A stretch of DNA of 64,000 bases from Streptomyces sp. NRRL F-6492 (lineage in GTDB: Bacteria; Actinomycetota; Actinomycetes; Streptomycetales; Streptomycetaceae). Position numbers and translations under genes: made by a program. Where the stretch lies: positions 1 through 64,000 of the forward strand of contig NZ_LGEG01000218.1 in the NCBI RefSeq assembly GCF_001280125.1. Direction: 5' to 3'. A model generated the notes under the pieces. It was not told the origin of the DNA. It did not search any database and saw only the letters and a program-made list of their open reading frames with translations. Positions 60,529 to 64,000 of the stretch are shown one piece after another (the stretch's first letter is position 1; each line of letters opens with the position of its first letter).

Positions 60529-60945
60529 ATGGCCAAGTACCTGCTGCTGAAGCACTACCGGGGCGCCCCGGCCGCCGTCAACGACGTGCCCATGGAGCGG
60601 TGGACGCCGGAGGAGATCTCGGCGCACGTGCGGTACATGAACGACTTCGCGGCCCGGCTGCAGGAGAGCGGCGAGTTCGTCGACGGTCAGGCGCTCGCCC
60701 CCGAGGGGTCGTGGGTCCGCTACGACGGCGAGGGCCGCCCGCCGGTCACCGACGGCCCGTTCGCCGAGACCAAGGACCTGATCGCCGGCTGGATGGTGAT
60801 CGACGTCGACGGCCACGAGCGCGCCGTCGAGCTGGCGGGCGAGCTGTCGGCCGCCCCCGGGGCGGGCGGGAAGCCGATCCACGAGTGGCTCGAGGTGCGT
60901 CCCTTCCTGACCGCGCCGCCCACCACCACGGAGTGGTGCCACTGA
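60529..60945 (+). CDS. YciI/DGPF-domain protein, partner of the ECF42 sigma factor
   Basis: The 138-residue protein has the ferredoxin-like YciI fold with the defining DGPFAETKDLIAGWMVIDVD segment and an N-terminal MAKYLLLKHYRG. DGPF proteins are the conserved neighbours of ECF42 sigma factors. Its stop overlaps the sigma start by one base (TGATG), so expression is coupled. GAGGAGA precedes the ATG. Confidence 0.9.
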   Translation: MAKYLLLKHYRGAPAAVNDVPMERWTPEEISAHVRYMNDFAARLQESGEFVDGQALAPEGSWVRYDGEGRPPVTDGPFAETKDLIAGWMVIDVDGHERAVELAGELSAAPGAGGKPIHEWLEVRPFLTAPPTTTEWCH

Positions 60946-62090
60946 TGGACGAGGCCCTGCTCAGGGGCCTCGTACCGGGTGTCCTCGGGATCCTCGTCCG
61001 CCGCGGGGCCGACTTCGCGGCGGCCGAGGACGCCGTACAGGACGCGCTGGTCGCGGCGGTCCGCGTCTGGCCGGCCGATCCGCCCCGGGATCCGAAGGGC
61101 TGGCTGGTCACCGTGGCCTGGCGCCGGTTCCTCGACGCGGCCCGGGCGGACACCGCCCGCCGCCGGCGCGAGGACCTCGTCGACGAGGAGCCGGCTCCCG
61201 GGCCCGTGCCCGCGGTGGACGACACGCTCCGGCTCTACTTCCTGTGCGCCCACCCGTCGCTGACGCCGTCGTCCGCGGTCGCGCTCACGCTGCGCGCCGT
61301 GGGCGGGCTGACCACCCGGCAGATCGCCGAGGCCTATCTGGTGCCCGAGGCGACCATGGCGCAACGCATCAGCCGGGCCAAGCGGACGGTCTCCGGCGTG
61401 CGCCTCGACCGGCCCGGCGACGTGGCCACCGTGCTGCGCGTCCTCTACCTCGTCTTCAACGAGGGGTACTCGGGCGACGTCGACCTCGCCGCCGAGGCCG
61501 TCCGGCTCACCCGGCAGCTCGCGGCCGTGATCGACCACCCCGAGGTGGCGGGGCTGCTCGCCCTCATGCTGCTCCACCACGCCCGGCGCGCGGCCCGGAC
61601 CGCGCCCGACGGCGCCCTGGTGCCGCTCGCCGAGCAGGACCGGAGCCGGTGGGACACGGAGGCGATCGCCGAGGGCGTCGCGATCCTGCAGGCGGCCCTC
61701 GCCCGCGACCGGCTGGGCGAGTTCCAGGCCCAGGCCGCCGTCGCGGCGCTGCACGCCGACGCGCCCACCGCCGGGGAGACGGACTGGGTGCAGATCGTCG
61801 AGTGGTACGACGAGCTCGCGCGCCTGACGGACAGTCCGGTCGTCCGGCTCAACCGCGCGGTGGCCGTCGGCGAGGCCGACGGGCCGCGGGCCGGCCTGGC
61901 GGCGCTCTCGGCGCTGGACGGTTCGCTGCCCCGGTACACGGCGGTGGCGGCGTACCTCCACGAGCGCGCCGGTGACCCGGTGACGGCGGCGCGGCTGTAC
62001 GCCGAGGCGGCCCGCCGGGCACCGAACCTGGCCGAGCGGGACCACCTGACGCGGCGCGCCGCCCGGCTCAACACCGGCCGGGGCCACTGA
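60945..62090 (+). CDS. ECF42-type RNA polymerase sigma factor with C-terminal TPR-like extension
   Basis: The 381-residue protein has ECF region 2 (RGADFAAAEDAVQDALVAAVRVWP and GWLVTVAWRRFLDAARAD) and region 4 (LTLRAVGGLTTRQIAEAYLVPEATMAQRISRAKRTV) in the first 160 residues. A long helical C-terminal extension follows, with VLYLVFNEGYSGD, AAVAALHADAP, and PVVRLNRAVAVGEADGPRAGL. This extension and the upstream DGPF partner define group ECF42, whose members lack a classical anti-sigma factor. It directs transcription of a small stress-related regulon, unknown here. Confidence 0.92.
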   Translation: MDEALLRGLVPGVLGILVRRGADFAAAEDAVQDALVAAVRVWPADPPRDPKGWLVTVAWRRFLDAARADTARRRREDLVDEEPAPGPVPAVDDTLRLYFLCAHPSLTPSSAVALTLRAVGGLTTRQIAEAYLVPEATMAQRISRAKRTVSGVRLDRPGDVATVLRVLYLVFNEGYSGDVDLAAEAVRLTRQLAAVIDHPEVAGLLALMLLHHARRAARTAPDGALVPLAEQDRSRWDTEAIAEGVAILQAALARDRLGEFQAQAAVAALHADAPTAGETDWVQIVEWYDELARLTDSPVVRLNRAVAVGEADGPRAGLAALSALDGSLPRYTAVAAYLHERAGDPVTAARLYAEAARRAPNLAERDHLTRRAARLNTGRGH

Positions 62091-62342
62091 GGGCACCGGG
62101 ACACCACCGAGAAGCCGCTGACGGGGGTACGTTCCAGGGTCCGGGGGCCGTCGCGGTCCGGTCTTCCCGGGCTCGGCCGGGACCCGCGCATGAACCGGCC
62201 GGGGATGGGCAGCCGCCCCCCTGACGGCCGGGTCCCCGGTGGCCGTGCGGGTCGCCGTCAGGCGAGTGGCCGGTGGAGCCGAACGAGGCGGCGCCGGTGC
62301 TCGGAGGCGAGCGGCACGTCGTGTGGTTCGCGGAGGAGGACG

Positions 62343-64000
62343 ATGAGCTTTCCCCTGCCCGACAGCGTCGACGCCCTCAAGGACATGATCGGCCGCGAGG
62401 TCACCTCCCTGCGCGCGGCGGTGCGCCGGAACGCGGAACGCCCGCAGGGGGCGCAGACCGGCACCGACCGTGCGTCGCCGGTGCGGTCCCTGGCGGTGCT
62501 GCCGCCCTCCGCGGAGACGGGCGAGACGTCGCCGTGTCTGTGCGGCAGCCATGAGCAGGGTGCCCGGGGGACCTGTTCGATACTCGCCGCGATCCCCGCC
62601 TCGGCCGTACTGCTGGAACCGCTGTGGAACGAATCGGGGGGCATCCCGGACTTCCGGATCGTGGCCGGGAACCGCACCCGGTCGGCGGACTGGCTGGAGG
62701 CGCCGGACCACCAGGTCGGACAGCGTTTCCTGGAGGCGCGGCCGGGTGCGGCGGACTCGGGCCTGCTGGCCGCCCTGAAGGACGTGGTGGGCACCGGCAA
62801 GCCGCTGAACGGGCAGGTGGTGGACTACACCGAGCAGCGGCTCGGCCGGATCCACCGGACCCCGCTGCTGTACACCGCCGCCCGGTGCGGCGAGCAGGTC
62901 CTCGTGACGTGGCGGCCCCTGCAGAGCACCGCGGAGCTGATGACGACAGACGCGCAGTTCCTCGCCTCGATGGGGTGGGGCAACTGGGACCTGCTCTCCG
63001 GGAAGGTGACCTGGTCGGAAGGGCTCAGCCGGATCCTCCACGCCGACGTGCGCATGCCGTGGTCGCTCGACCAGCTGTGCGACGCGCTGCTGCCGGACGA
63101 CCTGACGGCGTTCTCCGAGTTCCTCACGTCGGTCCTCGCGGGCGAGGAGCCCGCCTGGACCCGGATCCGTTTCCTGGTGCTCGGCGAGGTCCGCACGCTC
63201 GACCTGCTCGGGCGGCCGGTCACCGGGACGGACGGCAGGGCGTGGGCCCTCAACCTGGTGGCCCGCGACCTCACGCCGCAGATCCGCAGCCGGCGGCGGC
63301 TGGCCGAGACGGAGCGGGAGACGGACCGGCTGCGGCGGCAGACGGAGGCGGAGCGGAGGATCGCGGACACGCTGCGCGAGGCGATCCTGCCGACGCACTC
63401 GGAGGCGCTCGCGGCGGTCGGGCTCACCGTGGCGGCCTCCTACCGGCCGGCCGAGCCCGACGCGGCGGTGGGCGGCGACTGGTACAAGTGCCGGCTGCTG
63501 CCGGACGGCCGGGTGCTCGTGGCCATCGGGGACGCGTCGGGGCACGGCCTGGAGGCCGTGGCGCGGATGGCGCAGCAGCGGCACGCCCTGGCGGGCCTGG
63601 CGCAGACGGGCGCGTCCGCCGGGGAGATCACGACCTGGCTGAACGAGCTGGTGTGCAGCGATCCGACGGGACAGACGGCCACGGTGGTGGTCGGCCACCT
63701 CGACGAGGAGAAGGTCCTGCACTGGGCCGACGCCGGCCATCCCGCGCCGCTGCTGCTGCGCGAGGGCCGTGCCGAGCCGTTGGAGGCCAAGCAGCGCGGT
63801 CCGCTCCTCGGCGCGCTGCCGGGGTACGCGTACGAGACCTCGTCGACGCCGCTGCGCCCGGGCGACGTGCTGGTCCTCTACACCGACGGCATGGTCGAGC
63901 ACCGGGGCGAGGACGTGACCGTGGGGATCGCGCGGCTGGCGGACGCGGTGGCGGCCGCCGCGTCCCTGGAGCCGCGGCAGCTGATCGACGCGCTGCTCGC
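62343..64000 (+). CDS. PAS-PP2C (SpoIIE-type) phosphatase, 3' end cut by the window edge
   Basis: At least 552 residues are visible with no stop before the edge. Order: short helical start, a Cys-rich stretch (CLCGSHEQGARGTC near 61-74), a PAS-like region (75-200), a second PAS domain (about 205-315), a coiled linker (ETERETDRLRRQTEAERRIADTLREAILP), then the SpoIIE phosphatase with GGDWYKC, IGDASGHGLEA, DAGHPAPLLL and LYTDGMVEH. The third position normally Asp in GGDWYD is Lys here. It probably dephosphorylates an anti-sigma antagonist. GGAGGAGG precedes the ATG. Confidence 0.87.
   Translation, partial: MSFPLPDSVDALKDMIGREVTSLRAAVRRNAERPQGAQTGTDRASPVRSLAVLPPSAETGETSPCLCGSHEQGARGTCSILAAIPASAVLLEPLWNESGGIPDFRIVAGNRTRSADWLEAPDHQVGQRFLEARPGAADSGLLAALKDVVGTGKPLNGQVVDYTEQRLGRIHRTPLLYTAARCGEQVLVTWRPLQSTAELMTTDAQFLASMGWGNWDLLSGKVTWSEGLSRILHADVRMPWSLDQLCDALLPDDLTAFSEFLTSVLAGEEPAWTRIRFLVLGEVRTLDLLGRPVTGTDGRAWALNLVARDLTPQIRSRRRLAETERETDRLRRQTEAERRIADTLREAILPTHSEALAAVGLTVAASYRPAEPDAAVGGDWYKCRLLPDGRVLVAIGDASGHGLEAVARMAQQRHALAGLAQTGASAGEITTWLNELVCSDPTGQTATVVVGHLDEEKVLHWADAGHPAPLLLREGRAEPLEAKQRGPLLGALPGYAYETSSTPLRPGDVLVLYTDGMVEHRGEDVTVGIARLADAVAAAASLEPRQLIDALL

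Noticed and set aside
1..64000. CRISPR arrays, tRNA or rRNA genes, IS elements, prophage genes
   Set aside because: I saw no regularly spaced repeats with unique spacers, no cloverleaf or rRNA sequence, no transposase motifs and no structural phage genes; this was by eye only.

Overview
The window is high-GC DNA in which almost every codon of the real genes ends in G or C. Together with a HupA-type HU protein, a srs-like phenolic-lipid operon, snapalysin, a DUF5954 protein, a CebR-type operator and rare in-frame TTA (bldA-type) leucine codons, this points to a Streptomyces chromosome. No rRNA, tRNA, CRISPR array, insertion sequence or prophage was seen. Coding density is high and strands alternate in small operons.

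Left part (1-14.5 kb): the 5' part of hupA; a Lys/Ala-rich nucleoid-type protein; a two-gene operon of a DHFR-like reductase and an alpha/beta-hydrolase that lacks its catalytic Ser and His; a YihY/BrkB membrane protein; an AfsR-like NB-ARC/TPR protein with a TTA codon; a DCC-family thiol-disulfide protein; a small membrane protein; and an SDR. Next comes a phenolic-lipid locus: a UbiA prenyltransferase diverging from type III polyketide synthase, ICMT-type methyltransferase and FAD monooxygenase genes in the srsA-srsB-srsC order. A quinone-oxidoreductase-like gene and a snapalysin-type protease follow.

Middle (14.5-39 kb): a PhoD-like phosphatase behind two tandem 15-bp palindromes; a PP2C/SpoIIE-type phosphatase next to a stand-alone MASE1 membrane sensor; a GPP34-family protein; a TetR repressor and divergent VOC gene sharing two near-identical palindromic operators; a secreted PL8 polysaccharide lyase; a methyltransferase remnant; a Doc-like toxin-antitoxin pair; NUDIX and GNAT enzymes; a secreted GH109-type enzyme with a NEW3-domain partner; an AI-2E-type exporter; and a large S8 protease.

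Right part (39-64 kb): a secreted GH3 beta-glucosidase behind two overlapping CebR-like boxes; YkvA and PRC-barrel proteins; a SufR-like regulator with a DUF3291 gene; a two-component system; a headless Ser/Thr-kinase remnant; a TOPRIM protein; a P450; a sirtuin; a His-rich methyltransferase divided from an XRE-cupin regulator; a second YihY protein; an SDR-SRPBCC-FAD oxidoreductase run; an ECF42-type sigma factor with its DGPF/YciI partner; and a PAS-PP2C phosphatase cut by the right edge.

Recurring themes are secreted polymer degradation (PL8, GH109, GH3, S8, snapalysin, PhoD) and signalling built from split or reduced parts (MASE1 without output, PP2C without sensor, a kinase without kinase domain, an AfsR-like protein without DNA-binding domain). 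There are also paralogue pairs (YihY, SDR, VOC, PP2C). No wholly new system is proven. The best leads are the phenolic-lipid/UbiA locus with its TTA codon, the tandem operators, the degenerate Doc module and the dead hydrolase.
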